A stretch of DNA of 64,000 nt from Oscillospiraceae bacterium (lineage in GTDB: Bacteria; Bacillota; Clostridia; Oscillospirales; Acutalibacteraceae): NCBI GenBank assembly GCA_003526845.1, contig DPVM01000007.1, positions 62,001 to 126,000 of the forward strand, given 5' to 3'. The position numbers were made by a program, and so were the translations under genes. Each line of letters starts with the position of its first letter. Position 1 is the first letter of the stretch. Shown piece after piece: positions 52,857-61,204 of the stretch. The notes below the pieces were generated by a model. The model saw nothing but the letters and a program-made list of their open reading frames with translations. It searched no databases and had not been told where the DNA came from.

Positions 52857-53612
52857 ATGAGTACGAAAATTAATCTTAAGGATAAAAAACTGCCGCTCAC
52901 CGCAATTTTTATTATTGTTTTCGGCTATGCATCGGAAAGACTGGCTGAAATTGCGAATTTCGAAAAAACAAAAGCGTTTGCCCTTGCTGTCGGCGGCATT
53001 ATGACAGTGCTTTTCGTTTTGTCCGCAGCCTTGATTTATAAATCGAAAAATATCGCCTTTGCGCTTTTGGCGTCGCTTTTGGGGCTTAAAATGATGCCGC
53101 CCGGTGTTGCCATGCTCACGCAAGAAAGTCTTTGGGGCAGTGCCGCATATTTTATTGTTTGCAAGGTTGCTGTCGTTGTCTATGTTCTTTTGGCAATACG
53201 CTTTTATTATCTTCAGAAAAAGCCGCGTGAAGTCAAGTCGCTTCCGATTTTGTCGCTCATATTAGTTGTTCCGTTTTTCAACGAAATCGCATCTGCGTCA
53301 TATGATTTTTTTCTTGCAAAAACAGGCAGTATGCTCGGCGGCTACCTCACTGACCTCGCGTGCTACGCTGTTGCGTCGGTTGTGATTTTGCTTGTCGCGT
53401 ATAAAACAAATTATGCTTCAATGCATTTTGTCGCATCGTTTGAATTTATCGCGCTTGCAATCAATATTTTAAAGCGTTTCGGCGCAGTTTTGGCAAATGT
53501 TCCGTTTGGCAGGCATATAAGCAGAGTGTACTATTTGTGGATTATTCTCTATGCTGCTTTGATTTTGATTTTCGCCCTTGCAGACAGAAAAAAACGCAGT
53601 GAATCAAAATAA
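52857..53612 (+). CDS. Hypothetical polytopic membrane protein
   Basis: I do not recognise this 251-residue protein. It has about seven hydrophobic segments, for example LTAIFIIVFGYAS, IMTVLFVLSAALIY and YYLWIILYAALILIFAL, and a basic C terminus (DRKKRSESK). No conserved catalytic motif is evident. ATG at 52857 has AGGAG 8 bp upstream; the GTG just before is rejected. The gene is monocistronic, with a consensus promoter and a clear terminator, so it is probably well expressed. Confidence 0.7.
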   Translation: MSTKINLKDKKLPLTAIFIIVFGYASERLAEIANFEKTKAFALAVGGIMTVLFVLSAALIYKSKNIAFALLASLLGLKMMPPGVAMLTQESLWGSAAYFIVCKVAVVVYVLLAIRFYYLQKKPREVKSLPILSLILVVPFFNEIASASYDFFLAKTGSMLGGYLTDLACYAVASVVILLVAYKTNYASMHFVASFEFIALAINILKRFGAVLANVPFGRHISRVYYLWIILYAALILIFALADRKKRSESK

Positions 53613-53628
53613 TTTAACATTAAAGATT

Positions 53629-53668
53629 AAAGGCTGTTGCATTTTTGCGTGCAACAGCCTTTTTTGAT
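53629..53668 (+). terminator. Terminator of the membrane-protein gene
   Basis: AAAGGCTGTTGCA and TGCAACAGCCTTT form a 13-bp stem with an 8-base loop, followed by a T run. Confidence 0.85.
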
Positions 53669-53766
53669 AAATGTTTATTTTTCGCCGACCGCAGATACCC
53701 GAGAGGAGCAGCCGATATTAAAGGCACGCGGCATCGGTATCTCAAAGAAAATTCAGTAAATTTCGT

Positions 53767-54129
53767 TCAGTTTTTGTCCTTTGATTTTGTGATGAATGCA
53801 ACCGCAAGCGCTGATAAAACCGTAATTGTAACACCGCCTGCACATGCACCCAATCCGCCTGTAACTATGCCTGATATACCGTCTTTTCTTATCGCTTCCT
53901 TGACTCCCTGTGCAAGCGCGTTGCCGAATCCTGTCAACGGAATTGTCGCTCCGGCACCGGCAAAATCAACAAGCTTTTGATATACGCCGATTCCGCCGAG
54001 AACTACGCCGAGGCAAACAAAAAGCACAAGTATTTTTGCAGGCGTCAGTTTTGTTTTGTCGATTAGAATTTGACCGATAACACAAATAATTCCGCCCACA
54101 ACAAATGCTTTTATACACATAATTAACAT
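53767..54129 (-). CDS. spoVAE: Stage V sporulation protein SpoVAE
   Basis: This 120-residue membrane protein matches SpoVAE, part of the channel that moves dipicolinic acid into the forespore. Signatures are FVVGGIICVIGQILID, LGVVLGGIGVYQKLVDFAGAGATIP (in part) and GFGNALAQGV. It normally follows spoVAC and spoVAD. Here it is alone on the minus strand, with spoVAC nearly 1 kb away on the plus strand and no spoVAD in the window. A hairpin covers its ribosome site. Confidence 0.85.
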   Translation of the reverse strand: MLIMCIKAFVVGGIICVIGQILIDKTKLTPAKILVLFVCLGVVLGGIGVYQKLVDFAGAGATIPLTGFGNALAQGVKEAIRKDGISGIVTGGLGACAGGVTITVLSALAVAFITKSKDKN

Positions 54130-54136
54130 AAAAAAT

Positions 54137-54172
54137 CACCTGCTGATATTTTTTGCATCGGCAGGTGAATTA
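54137..54172 (-). terminator. Hairpin between the ABC gene and spoVAE
   Basis: CACCTGCTGAT and ATCGGCAGGTG form an 11-bp stem around a 9-base loop. On the minus strand ATTTTTT follows, so it may terminate the ABC gene. Its 3' arm includes the only SD-like sequence (AGGTG) before spoVAE. Confidence 0.6.
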
Positions 54173-54199
54173 TTCGTTTATTAATTTTTTGTTTGACTA

Positions 54200-54946
54200 T
54201 TATCCTAAATCAATAGGTTTTTTGTTGTCATATTTAGCAGCTCTGCCGTATTTTTCCTCAAATCCCGGGTTGATATAGTCCTCAACAACCTTGCCGTCGC
54301 GAATTCTGATAACTCGCTCTGCTTCCTCGGCAATTTCGTTGTCATGGGTGATTACGATAACCGTTCTGCCCTCGTCCTTAAGGGTGTGCAAAATGTGCAT
54401 AACATCCTTTGTTGAGCGTGTGTCAAGGTTACCTGTCGGCTCGTCGGCAAGGATAACAGGGGGAGCTGCGGCAATTGCTCTTGCAACAGCAACACGCTGT
54501 TGCTGACCGCCCGAAAGTGCTTTTGGCAAATGGTGCATTCTTTCTTTAAGTCCGACCTTTTCAAGTGCGGCTATCGAAATTTCGCGGCGCTCATCCTTTC
54601 TCATTCCTCTGTAAACAAGCGGCAACTCAACATTTTCAAGCGCCGTTAGTGATGAAATAAGGTTAAATCCTTGGAAAATAAATCCGATTTCCTTGTTCCT
54701 GATTTCGCTCATCTGGTCGTCGGTCAAATCGTCAACGAGCTGACCGTTTATGTAATAGTCGCCCTCTGTCGGTGTGTCAAGCAAGCCGAGCATATTCATA
54801 AGCGTTGATTTACCCGAGCCTGATTGACCGATGATTGCAACAAATTCACCCTCATCGATTGTAAGTGAAACGCCATCAAGCGCGTTTACTTGGTTTTCAC
54901 CCGGATTGTATATTTTATATACATTTCTTACATCTATTAAATGCAT
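54200..54946 (-). CDS. ABC transporter ATPase, MacB/LolD type
   Basis: This 248-residue ATPase has Walker A GQSGSGKST, signature LSGGQQQR, Walker B VILADEPTGNLD and the H-loop VITHD. The FQGFNLISSLTALENVELPL segment is typical of the MacB/LolD/FtsE-like group, which drives export or membrane extraction. No permease gene is adjacent, so its partner lies elsewhere. The start at 54946 follows AGAGG; the frame is open about 38 codons further, through non-conserved sequence. It separates spoVAE from spoVAC. Confidence 0.88.
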   Translation of the reverse strand: MHLIDVRNVYKIYNPGENQVNALDGVSLTIDEGEFVAIIGQSGSGKSTLMNMLGLLDTPTEGDYYINGQLVDDLTDDQMSEIRNKEIGFIFQGFNLISSLTALENVELPLVYRGMRKDERREISIAALEKVGLKERMHHLPKALSGGQQQRVAVARAIAAAPPVILADEPTGNLDTRSTKDVMHILHTLKDEGRTVIVITHDNEIAEEAERVIRIRDGKVVEDYINPGFEEKYGRAAKYDNKKPIDLG

Positions 54947-55094
54947 ATTCTTTACCTCTACTTTTAGTATAATGCAATTATACAAATAATAATGTGCCTT
55001 GTCAAGGAATTTAACGAATATTAACATTCGCGTTACAAATAATAATCGTACATAAGCCAATATTCATCATGCTTTGCTGAAAGGAGCAAAAAAT

Positions 55095-55538
55095 ATGAGC
55101 ATTTCAAACAGCGATTATTCAAAAATGACCGATAAAGCAAGCCCGAATTCGCCGACAGTTTTGAATTGCGTCAAGGCATTTTTAATCGGCGGCGCAATTT
55201 GCACATTTGCACAGCTTTTGAATATTTTGTTTCAAAATATCGGTTTAAGCGAAAAAGATGTCAAAATCGCAACGCCCGGGGTAGTCATTGTGATTACCGC
55301 AATTTTGACCGGTATCGGCGTTTTTGACAAAATCGCACGCCACGCAGGCGCCGGCACGATTGTTCCTATTTCGGGTTTTGCCAATTCCGTTGTTTCGCCT
55401 GCACTCGAGTTTCAGCAGGAGGGTTTTGTCCTCGGCACTGCCGCACAAATGTTTTCAATCGCAGGTCCCGTTATTGTTTACGGTGTTGCGTCGAGTTTTG
55501 TCTACGGTTTGATAATTTATATTTTTAAATTATATTAA
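55095..55538 (+). CDS. spoVAC: Stage V sporulation protein SpoVAC
   Basis: This 147-residue membrane protein matches SpoVAC, the mechanosensitive part of the dipicolinic-acid channel. CVKAFLIGGAICTFAQLLNI and GVFDKIARHAGAGTIVPISG are the family-defining stretches. ATG at 55095 has AAAGGAG upstream, and the ATG-less extension before it is not conserved. It is followed 48 bp later by a CLC gene rather than spoVAD. I could not assign a clear sigmaA or sporulation promoter in front of it. Confidence 0.88.
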   Translation: MSISNSDYSKMTDKASPNSPTVLNCVKAFLIGGAICTFAQLLNILFQNIGLSEKDVKIATPGVVIVITAILTGIGVFDKIARHAGAGTIVPISGFANSVVSPALEFQQEGFVLGTAAQMFSIAGPVIVYGVASSFVYGLIIYIFKLY

Positions 55539-55586
55539 TTTGCAAATGCGGTTGAATTTTATCTTGTTTGGATTTATAATATCCGT

Positions 55587-57158
55587 ATGAAAGAAAAGAA
55601 GAAAATAAATACAATCAGAAAAATTGAATACAAAAACAAGGAATCTTTTTTCCTAATAATAAGAGGACTTGAGGTCGGTATCGTGGCAGGCTTAGTCGCC
55701 GTGTTCTACAGATTTTTGCTCGAATATGCCGAAAAATATCTCAATATTATTATTTCAACGGTTAAGGACAGTCCGTCAAAAATCGCCCTTTGGTTCATTG
55801 CACTTGCCGCACTCGGCGGTTTTGTCGCAATGCTCAATAAAATTGAGCCTATGTCGTCGGGTTCGGGTATTCCTCAGGTAGCCGGCGAAGTTAAAGGTGT
55901 CCTTACTCAAAATTGGTGGCGAGTGCTCCTTGCAAAAATCGTCGGCGGCACCGTTTGTGTGTTCTCGGGACTTTCTCTCGGCAGAGAGGGTCCGTCGGTT
56001 CAGCTCGGCGGTATGGCTGCAAAGGGCATTGCAAGGGCAACAAAGGCGGATAAAACAACGGAATTGCGGATGATAAGCTGCGGCGCAGGCGCAGGTATGG
56101 CGGCGGCGTTCAATGCTCCTCTTGCAGGCACAATGTTTGTTTTGGAGGAAATTCACCATTCGCTCGACAAAAATATTCTTTGTATGGGTATTGTCTCCAC
56201 AATTACTGCCGATTATGTGTCAAAACTTTTCTTCGGTCAAAACACTATTTTTAATTACGAAACAGTCAACTTTCCGCTCGGATATTATTGGTTACTCGTT
56301 TTGATGGGCATTGTCACAGGACTCTGCGGCGTGTTTTACAATGTTGTTATGCTTAAAATGCAAAGCATTTACAAAAGCATCAAAAAAATCCCGAATTACA
56401 TCAAAATGCCGCTTGTTTTCGTCATCAGCGGTGTTGTCGGCTTGCTTCTTCCGCAGGTGCTTTGCGGCGGTCACAGCATGGTCGCTCTGCTTATAAACGA
56501 GCATCCGTCAATTTCAATGATGCTGTTTTTACTTGCGGCAAAATTCCTATTCGGTGCATTTTGCTTTGCCTCGGGCGCACCGGGCGGCACGCTTTATCCG
56601 CTTTGTATTTTGGGTACATATATCGGCGCTGTTTTCGGCGCAGTTTCAATAAACGCTCTCGGGCTTGATTCGTCAATGTGGGAAGAATTTGTTGTTATCG
56701 GTATGGCAGGGCTTTTTGCCTCAATCGTCAGAGCGCCTATAACCGCAATTATCCTTGTTTATGAGCTTACCGGCAATATGAACAATATTTTGCCGCTCGC
56801 AACCGTTGCACTCATCAGCTATGCAACAGCAAATCTAATCGGCGTTCAGCCGTTTTATGAAACCTTGCTTTCAAATCTTACCCCGAGCGACTCGGAAAAG
56901 CCAAAACTTTTCAAACGCTCGGAAAAAATCATCAAATCGTATGTTATTCCGCTCGGCTCTCCGCTTGACGGTAAAAAAATCAAAGAGGTCGATTGGGGCA
57001 GGCATTCACTTATCATCACTGTTGAACGCGGCGAGGAGAGTATTACGCCAAACGGCGATGTTCTGCTCAGGGCAGGGGACGAAATTGTTTTCCTTGTCAG
57101 CCAGCGCAGATATGCCGCAAATATCAACAGGCTGGAAAATTTATTTGCAACAAATTAA
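55587..57158 (+). CDS. CLC-type chloride/proton exchanger with RCK_C domain
   Basis: This 523-residue protein has the CLC core with signatures GSGIPQVAG, LGREGPSVQLGG and FASIVRAPITA. The gating glutamate is in GREGP. A glutamate pair in FVLEEIHHSL sits at the place of the E. coli proton glutamate, so exchange rather than simple channel activity is likely. A C-terminal TrkA-C/RCK_C-like domain covers about residues 440-523. It would move chloride (or fluoride-like anions) against protons across the membrane. It is closely followed by a PHP-domain gene. Confidence 0.87.
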   Translation: MKEKKKINTIRKIEYKNKESFFLIIRGLEVGIVAGLVAVFYRFLLEYAEKYLNIIISTVKDSPSKIALWFIALAALGGFVAMLNKIEPMSSGSGIPQVAGEVKGVLTQNWWRVLLAKIVGGTVCVFSGLSLGREGPSVQLGGMAAKGIARATKADKTTELRMISCGAGAGMAAAFNAPLAGTMFVLEEIHHSLDKNILCMGIVSTITADYVSKLFFGQNTIFNYETVNFPLGYYWLLVLMGIVTGLCGVFYNVVMLKMQSIYKSIKKIPNYIKMPLVFVISGVVGLLLPQVLCGGHSMVALLINEHPSISMMLFLLAAKFLFGAFCFASGAPGGTLYPLCILGTYIGAVFGAVSINALGLDSSMWEEFVVIGMAGLFASIVRAPITAIILVYELTGNMNNILPLATVALISYATANLIGVQPFYETLLSNLTPSDSEKPKLFKRSEKIIKSYVIPLGSPLDGKKIKEVDWGRHSLIITVERGEESITPNGDVLLRAGDEIVFLVSQRRYAANINRLENLFATN

Positions 57159-57181
57159 AATTATTAAAGGGGTAATTTTTT

Positions 57182-58165
57182 ATGCAAAGACATTGGTTTA
57201 AAGGTGATACACATCTGCACACGCTGAATTCCGATGGCCATCTCCATCAGTACGAGCTGATTGAAAGATGCAAAAAGCTTGGCCTTGATTACATAATAAT
57301 AACCGACCATAATTACGATACCGTCGAAAAAAGCTATTCAAGCGACGGACTCCTTGTCATCAAAGGTCAGGAGGTTACGGGCGATAACGGTCATGTCAAC
57401 ATTTGGGGCGAGAATGTCGGGTTCAAGCCGCCGTACGATTTGTCAAACCTTGACGCTTACAAGAAAATCGCCGCAAAGGCAAAGGAAAACGGCGCAACAA
57501 TCAGCGTCAATCATCCGTTTTGCTCAAACTGCGGCTTTTTGCTCGACCTTGACGATATGCCTATGGATTGCGTTGAGGTTTGGAACACTATTCAGCACAG
57601 CGATAATATCAAAAATCTCAATTGGTGGGTCGATAAGCTCAACCACGGCATAAAAATCGGCGCGGTCGGCGGCTCGGATTTCCACAGGGACTATGCAAAA
57701 CTTGATATGCTTGCGCGACCGACAACGGTTACTCTTGCAAAAAGCAATACACCTGAGGATATTTTGGCGGCTCTTCGCGAGGGCAGGTCGGTTGTCACAA
57801 ACCGCCCCGACACATCAATGATTTATCTTTCCGTCGAGGGCGCACAGCTCGGCGATACAATCAAATTAAACGATAATTCGTTTCTTGTCGGCGATTGCAG
57901 GGTTACAAAGCTTTTGCCCGGTCATACCCTCAAAATATTCAATAACAACGAGGTTGTTTACGAGCATAAGGCGTATTTCCCCGAAAAGGAGCATAATGCC
58001 GTTTTCGAAATCAGAAATAAGGGCTATATCAGAGCGCAGATTGATTATGATTTTACACCTGCACTCAAAAAGGTTTATACCGAGGTTGAAAAACGCTTCT
58101 TGAAAGGCAGCGGTGATGTGCCTACATTCTTCTGGGCATTCACAAACCCGATTTGGATTGATTAA
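57182..58165 (+). CDS. PHP-domain metallohydrolase (CehA/McbA-like)
   Basis: This 327-residue protein begins with a PHP phosphoesterase domain. Metal ligands are visible in FKGDTHLHTLNSDG, IITDHN, SVNHPF and VGGSDFH. The first two-thirds match CehA/McbA-type hydrolases; a beta-rich C-terminal third follows (KLLPGHTLKIFNN). The substrate may be a phosphate or carbamate ester, but cannot be named. AAAGGGG precedes the ATG. It is 23 bp after the CLC gene and ends at a terminator. Confidence 0.8.
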   Translation: MQRHWFKGDTHLHTLNSDGHLHQYELIERCKKLGLDYIIITDHNYDTVEKSYSSDGLLVIKGQEVTGDNGHVNIWGENVGFKPPYDLSNLDAYKKIAAKAKENGATISVNHPFCSNCGFLLDLDDMPMDCVEVWNTIQHSDNIKNLNWWVDKLNHGIKIGAVGGSDFHRDYAKLDMLARPTTVTLAKSNTPEDILAALREGRSVVTNRPDTSMIYLSVEGAQLGDTIKLNDNSFLVGDCRVTKLLPGHTLKIFNNNEVVYEHKAYFPEKEHNAVFEIRNKGYIRAQIDYDFTPALKKVYTEVEKRFLKGSGDVPTFFWAFTNPIWID

Positions 58166-58192
58166 TCACATAACTTAATATAAAATAAAAAC

Positions 58193-58225
58193 GCGGCAGA
58201 GATTTAATTTTCTCTGTCGCATTTT
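58193..58225. terminator. Terminator between the PHP and scfB genes
   Basis: GCGGCAGAGA and TCTCTGTCGC form a stem with one wobble pair, followed by ATTTTG. Confidence 0.65.
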
Positions 58226-58228
58226 GCG

Positions 58229-59623
58229 TTAATATTCGACCTTTAAACCCTCTTCGGCTTCTGCAACCTTGAGCATTATTGCACATTCAATACGCTTTCT
58301 GTGCAGTTCACATCCGAATTCGTAAACACCATTTACACTGCCGGTTGTGTGGTATGCGTTTGCCGCGCATCCGCCCGAGCAGTAAAGCTTGGCAAAGCAG
58401 TCCTTACATTCCTTGTGCGAATAAACATTGCAAAGCTTGAATTGTTCAAGTATTTCCGGATTCGTCACGCCGTCATAAATGTTGCCGAGTTTGAATTTGT
58501 CATCGCCTACAAATTGATGGCAGGGGAATAAATCGCCGCTCGGTGTAACTGCCATATATTCAGTGCCCACGCCGCAACCGCTGACTCTTTTTACTATGCA
58601 CGGTCCGTGGTCAAGGTCAATCATATAGTGATAAAATGTAAAACCGTTGCCGTTTCTGTAGCGTCTGAGCATTTCGTTTGCCAAAATTTCGTATTGTTCT
58701 TTGAGTTTCGGCAAATCCTCGTCTTTCAGTGCCCACGGCTCCTTTGGGTCGCATACAACCGGCTCAACCGAAAGCTCCTTAAAGCCGAGATTGGCCATAT
58801 GTATCAAATCCTTTGAAAAATCGGTGTTGAAATGCGTGTATGTTCCGCGCATATAGTAGTCTTTTTGGTTGCGCGAGTCGGCAAATTTCTTGAATTTGTC
58901 AACAATCAAATCATAACTGCCCTTGCCGTTCGGCGTTTTGCGCAGATTGTCGTGCACACTCTTTCTGCCGTCAAGCGACAAAACAACATTGCCCATTTCC
59001 TTGTTGCAAAAATCAATAACTTCATTGTCAACAAGTACACCGTTTGTGGTGAGCGTGAATCTGAAATTTTTGTCAAACTTCTTTTCCTGCTCTCTGCCGT
59101 ATTGCACAAGTTTTTTGCATACATCCCAATTGAGCAGCGGCTCGCCGCCGAAAAAGTCAACCTCAAGGTTGCGCCTTGTTCCGCTGTTTTCAATCAAAAA
59201 GTCAAGCGCCCTTTTGCCGACCTCAAAACTCATCAGCCCTTTGTCGGCACCACCGTATTCACCCTTGCCGGCAAAGCAGTATTCGCAGTTGAGGTTGCAT
59301 CCGTGCGCAACATGCAGACAAATTGCCTTGATTACACCCTGGCGTTTTTTGAATTCAAGCGCGGTGTCTTCAAATGTGTCTTTCGCAAAAAGCCTGCCGT
59401 CGGCAATAAGACTTTCAATATCCTGAAAACAAAGGTCAATGTCTTCTTCGCAAACCTCGTCGTCATCCTTGTATTTTTCAAGTATGGCTTTTTTTATTTC
59501 CTCTTTCGGAGTTGTTTCATACATATTGATTATGTCGTATGTCGCCTCGTCAACGCTGTGAACACAGCCGCTGTTTTGGTCGAGGATAATATTGTAGCCA
59601 TTCATTTTAAATGCGTGTATCAT
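58229..59623 (-). CDS. scfB: SCIFF peptide radical SAM maturase
   Basis: This 464-residue radical SAM enzyme matches the ScfB/CteB maturase that installs a thioether in the SCIFF peptide. The first 90 residues resemble a PqqD-like recognition element. The radical SAM cysteines are C109, C113 and C116 in HGCNLNCEYCFAGK. A SPASM domain with auxiliary-cluster cysteines follows (FPCHQF, CKDCFAKLYCSGGC). The SCIFF peptide gene lies 76 bp upstream on the same strand, confirming the assignment. A terminator-like hairpin between them would lower maturase levels relative to peptide. Confidence 0.93.
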   Translation of the reverse strand: MIHAFKMNGYNIILDQNSGCVHSVDEATYDIINMYETTPKEEIKKAILEKYKDDDEVCEEDIDLCFQDIESLIADGRLFAKDTFEDTALEFKKRQGVIKAICLHVAHGCNLNCEYCFAGKGEYGGADKGLMSFEVGKRALDFLIENSGTRRNLEVDFFGGEPLLNWDVCKKLVQYGREQEKKFDKNFRFTLTTNGVLVDNEVIDFCNKEMGNVVLSLDGRKSVHDNLRKTPNGKGSYDLIVDKFKKFADSRNQKDYYMRGTYTHFNTDFSKDLIHMANLGFKELSVEPVVCDPKEPWALKDEDLPKLKEQYEILANEMLRRYRNGNGFTFYHYMIDLDHGPCIVKRVSGCGVGTEYMAVTPSGDLFPCHQFVGDDKFKLGNIYDGVTNPEILEQFKLCNVYSHKECKDCFAKLYCSGGCAANAYHTTGSVNGVYEFGCELHRKRIECAIMLKVAEAEEGLKVEY

Positions 59624-59654
59624 ATCGTTGTTCCTTAATAAATAAAAGTAAGCA

Positions 59655-59684
59655 TAGAAAAACGGCGGTAACGCTTACCGCCGT
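59655..59684 (-). terminator. Attenuator hairpin between scfA and scfB
   Basis: ACGGCGGTAA and TTACCGCCGT form a perfect 10-bp stem with a 3-base loop. On the minus strand TTTTTCT follows, making it an intrinsic terminator inside the pair. Confidence 0.75.
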
Positions 59685-59699
59685 AAATTCTAAAACAAA

Positions 59700-59846
59700 T
59701 TACTTCTTCAATTGCTCACACTTTTGGTTTGCAACAGAGCAAGAAGTTTTAGATGCTGACTGGCAAGATGTCTGGCATTCGCCGCAGCCGCCCTTCTTTG
59801 CTGATTCGCAAAGGTTTCTTGAGCTTAATGTGTTGATTCTCTTCAT
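59700..59846 (-). CDS. scfA: SCIFF-type Cys-rich precursor peptide, variant
   Basis: This 48-residue peptide begins MKRINTLSSRNLCESA. It carries the SCIFF core GGCGECQTSC, then QSASKTSC, then SVANQKCE. Six cysteines are present: C13, C21, C24, C28, C36 and C43. Family members normally read QSACKTSCT, so here position 32 is Ser (TCT) in place of Cys and position 37 is Ser in place of Thr. As I recall, those are the residues joined by the thioether in Clostridium thermocellum CteA. AGAGGTG precedes the ATG. The function of SCIFF peptides is unknown. Confidence 0.92.
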   Translation of the reverse strand: MKRINTLSSRNLCESAKKGGCGECQTSCQSASKTSCSVANQKCEQLKK

Positions 59847-59879
59847 ATAAGAACACCTCTTTGTTATTTATTAAGCTTT

Positions 59880-59908
59880 ATTATAAATTATTATGCGCCT
59901 TTTGTCAA
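59880..59908 (-). promoter_or_regulatory. Consensus promoter of scfA
   Basis: On the minus strand perfect TTGACA and perfect TATAAT are separated by 17 bp. It overlaps the last codons of the upstream decarboxylase-family gene. Confidence 0.85.
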
Positions 59909-61204
59909 TGTTTTATTGGGCAACAAGCCGCTGTCACTTACAATATTTACATTTGCCTTTAGAAGCGACTTGATATAGCCGAGCGTTTTTCTGTCAATTA
60001 TCTCACCCGGCACAATAATAGGAATGTCCGGCGGATAAGCATATATAAACTCGTTTGCAATTTTTCCAAGCGATTCGTTGAGTGCCGTTTCTCTCGATTT
60101 TTCGGCGATTTCTATAATGTGCTCGCCCGACGCAATCGGCGGCTTGTCAATTAAATCGTTTGCCGTTTTAAATAGGGAGGAATCTATCTCACAAAGCGCC
60201 GTTTTCAAATGCTCCAGCGCGTCTCGGCTGTCGGCAACCGATGTCATCAGTATTATATAGTTCTTGCTCGCCATCTCCGGCTCAATGTTGTATTCTTTTC
60301 GCAATCTGTCGGCAAGAGCCGTGCCGTCAATATTCGCATTCGCGCAGGATATAACGATTTTTGAAATATCGTCGCTGTATTTCAGCCGCAGGCATTGAAG
60401 CTCAATATCGCGAAAATCCCAAAGATTTTTGATGTTTTCCTCAAAATCCTTTTTGTTGTTTTTGATATAGTCACAGCATTTTGCCGCGCTGTCCATTATT
60501 ATATAACTCGGCGAGCTTGTTTCAAAAATGTCGATATATCGCTTGAATTTTTCAATGTATTCCTCGTTGAAAACATTTGCGACAGCCGCCTGTGTCAACG
60601 CCGGCAGCGTTTTGTGCAGACTCGAAATAACAATGTCGCCCGTCGGGTATTCACAAAATGTTGCTATCCCGAAATGCGCACCGTGTGCCGCGTCAATTAT
60701 AATCGGAATATTTGCTTTTATTCTGCTTGTGTTGCCCTCGTATGTCGGCGAGGTGATGACTATTGCCTTTGCGTCCTCATTATCAGCCAAAACAGCGTTC
60801 ACATCATCCTGTAATGTGTTTGTATAGTATCCGTCAACATAGTCAAACCGCGGTTCAACATAAACCACTTTCAGCCGCCTTATCATACATGCGTTGTAAA
60901 CACTTTTGTGGCAGTTTCGTGCTATTATTATTTTGTCGCCCTCATTGCAAACCGCAAAAATCGCCGCCAAAATTCCGCCGGTCGAGCCGTTCGTCATCAA
61001 AAACGATTTTTTCGATTTGTAAATTTCAGCCAATGCGTTTTCAATTTCAAGTATGTTGCCGTGAGGGTCGTGCAAATTGTCCGCACTGTCGATTTCCGTT
61101 ATGTCAATCTCACTGCCGACAATGCCGAATTTATCGCTCCTCTTGTGTCCCGGCATATGAAACGGGTATTTTTCAAGTTTTCTTAAATCATCTGAAAATT
61201 TCAA
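59891..61204 (-). CDS. Orn/Lys/Arg decarboxylase-family PLP protein
   Basis: This 437-residue protein belongs to the fold-type I Orn/Lys/Arg decarboxylases, short (YaaO/SpeA-like) form. KYPFHMPGHKR, MTNGSTGGILAA and the PLP lysine in ISSLHKTLPALTQAA are the signatures. The catalytic substrate is not clear; arginine decarboxylase is one candidate. A GTG at 61213 lies immediately after AAGGAG, too close. A TTG at 61204 has 9-bp spacing and keeps all conserved sequence, so TTG is called. It overlaps the upstream membrane-protein gene by 17 bp. Confidence 0.85.
   Translation of the reverse strand: MKFSDDLRKLEKYPFHMPGHKRSDKFGIVGSEIDITEIDSADNLHDPHGNILEIENALAEIYKSKKSFLMTNGSTGGILAAIFAVCNEGDKIIIARNCHKSVYNACMIRRLKVVYVEPRFDYVDGYYTNTLQDDVNAVLADNEDAKAIVITSPTYEGNTSRIKANIPIIIDAAHGAHFGIATFCEYPTGDIVISSLHKTLPALTQAAVANVFNEEYIEKFKRYIDIFETSSPSYIIMDSAAKCCDYIKNNKKDFEENIKNLWDFRDIELQCLRLKYSDDISKIVISCANANIDGTALADRLRKEYNIEPEMASKNYIILMTSVADSRDALEHLKTALCEIDSSLFKTANDLIDKPPIASGEHIIEIAEKSRETALNESLGKIANEFIYAYPPDIPIIVPGEIIDRKTLGYIKSLLKANVNIVSDSGLLPNKTLTKGA

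Noticed and set aside
58832..59638. 268-codon plus-strand frame over scfB
   Set aside because: It is antisense to the radical SAM maturase, whose motifs are unambiguous.
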